From assembly GCA_035720945.1 (NCBI GenBank), contig DASTNK010000132.1, positions 1-5,844 on the forward strand: 5,844 nucleotides of DNA, in the 5' to 3' direction. This DNA is from SCQX01 sp035720945. GTDB lineage: Bacteria; Pseudomonadota; Gammaproteobacteria; Burkholderiales; Burkholderiaceae_B. Position numbers and translations under genes: made by a program. How positions within the stretch are numbered: the stretch's first letter is position 1; every line of letters starts with the position of its first letter. Below are positions 5,308-5,844 of the stretch, one piece after another. Below the pieces are notes generated by a model that worked only from the letters and a program-made list of their open reading frames with translations, ran no database searches and was not told the origin of the DNA.

Positions 5308-5844
5308 CTACACCGCCTGCCGCACCAACCGCCCAGGTCGACTGCGATACAACAGGAAAATCACGATCGCGGCATTGAGCGCGTTCCACGCGATGCCGTT
5401 GAGGAACGCGGCATGATACGAATAGGTCAGATCGTAGATGGCGCCGGACATCCAGCCGCCCAGCGCCATGCCCACCAACGTGGCCATCAGCGCCGTGCCC
5501 ACGCGCGCGCCAGCGACTTCCGGCGGGAAGTGTTCGCGCACGATCACCGCGTAGGACGGCACGATGCCACCCTGGAATAATCCGAACAAGGCGGACACCA
5601 CATACAGCGACACCAGGCCATGGTTGAACACATACAGCCACAATGCCAGCCCCTGCAACAGTGAGCCCAGCAACAGGGTGCGCAACCCGCCGATGCGGTC
5701 GGACAGCCAGCCCGACCCCAACCGGCTGATGATGCCCATGCTCAGCATCAGCGAGAGCATGTTGGCGCCATTCGCCGTGCCATATCCCAGATCACCGCAA
5801 TAAGCCACGATCTGCACCTGCGGCATGGCCATGGCCACGCAACA
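5308..5844 (-). CDS. MFS transporter, oxalate/formate-antiporter-like (C-terminal half, partial)
   Basis: This is the C-terminal 178 residues of an inner-membrane MFS carrier whose start lies beyond the right edge; the frame stays open to base 5844. About six hydrophobic segments are visible. The first ends in AMAMPQVQIVAYCGDLGYG, followed by the MFS loop motif SGWLSDRIGGLRTLL, the form found between segments 8 and 9. Next come LFGLFQGGIVPSYAVIVRE and LGGWMSGAIYDLTYSYHAAF, and then a short basic tail, RSRPGRLVRQAV. These features match the monocarboxylate/oxalate-formate-like MFS carriers common in Burkholderiales; the substrate is probably an organic anion but cannot be fixed. The start-like GTG at 5836-5838 is internal, since Cys-Cys codons precede it in an open frame. 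The NarK-like gene follows after 57 bases with no T-tracted terminator between, so the two may share a transcript. Confidence 0.88.
   Translation of the reverse strand, partial: CCVAMAMPQVQIVAYCGDLGYGTANGANMLSLMLSMGIISRLGSGWLSDRIGGLRTLLLGSLLQGLALWLYVFNHGLVSLYVVSALFGLFQGGIVPSYAVIVREHFPPEVAGARVGTALMATLVGMALGGWMSGAIYDLTYSYHAAFLNGIAWNALNAAIVIFLLYRSRPGRLVRQAV

Noticed and set aside
4402..5580. A 392-codon open frame on the plus strand opposite the NarK-like and partial MFS genes.
   Set aside because: It is rich in Gln, His, Arg and Gly without motifs and spans two real genes and the gap between them, so it is an antisense shadow.

Overview
The window is dense, GC-rich bacterial DNA with the short gene gaps and tandem transporter genes typical of a Proteobacterium. 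The IclR-type regulator, the polyamine/opine-type ABC transporter and the C-terminal half of an oxalate/formate-like MFS carrier together suggest a Burkholderiales/Alcaligenaceae-type genome (Bordetella, Achromobacter and relatives). That placement is inferred from protein style and composition, not from a marker gene.

Left part (1-2968, minus strand): an ABC importer operon of the PotABC (spermidine/putrescine, opine, Fe3+) superfamily, read right to left. It contains the ATPase (1804-2856), first permease (948-1799), second permease (147-938), then the beginning of a further gene that leaves the window at base 1. The genes are separated by 4 and 9 bases, then by about 50 bases (26 if the upstream ATG of the last gene is used). 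No periplasmic substrate-binding protein is present in the window. The fourth gene fragment (about 32 residues) weakly resembles the N-terminus of the small [2Fe-2S] subunits of opine/amino-acid dehydrogenases. If that is right, the operon would couple uptake of an amine or opine to its oxidation.

Control region (2857-3055): a convincing sigma70-type promoter drives the ABC operon (TTGACG, 17 bases, TAGACT on the minus strand). A perfect 11-bp inverted repeat lies across its -10 and start site. An 85-bp stretch of about 13% G+C sits directly upstream of the -35. This stretch also holds a 7+1+7 palindrome lying between a candidate -35 and -10 for the divergent regulator. The layout (regulator and target operon back to back, operator-like dyads in each promoter) is typical of local IclR control.

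Right part (3056-5844): a complete IclR-family regulator (3056-3937, plus strand) converges on two tandem minus-strand MFS carriers. One is a NarK-like nitrate/nitrite porter relative (3994-5250), preceded by the C-terminal half of an oxalate/formate-antiporter-like carrier that enters from beyond the right edge (5308-5844). No RNA genes, insertion sequences, CRISPR arrays or obvious intrinsic terminators were seen.

I do not see a clearly new biological system. The most informative parts are the operator architecture of the divergent promoter, the unidentified substrate of the importer, and the NarK-like carrier that keeps both substrate-binding arginines but lacks the usual signature asparagine.
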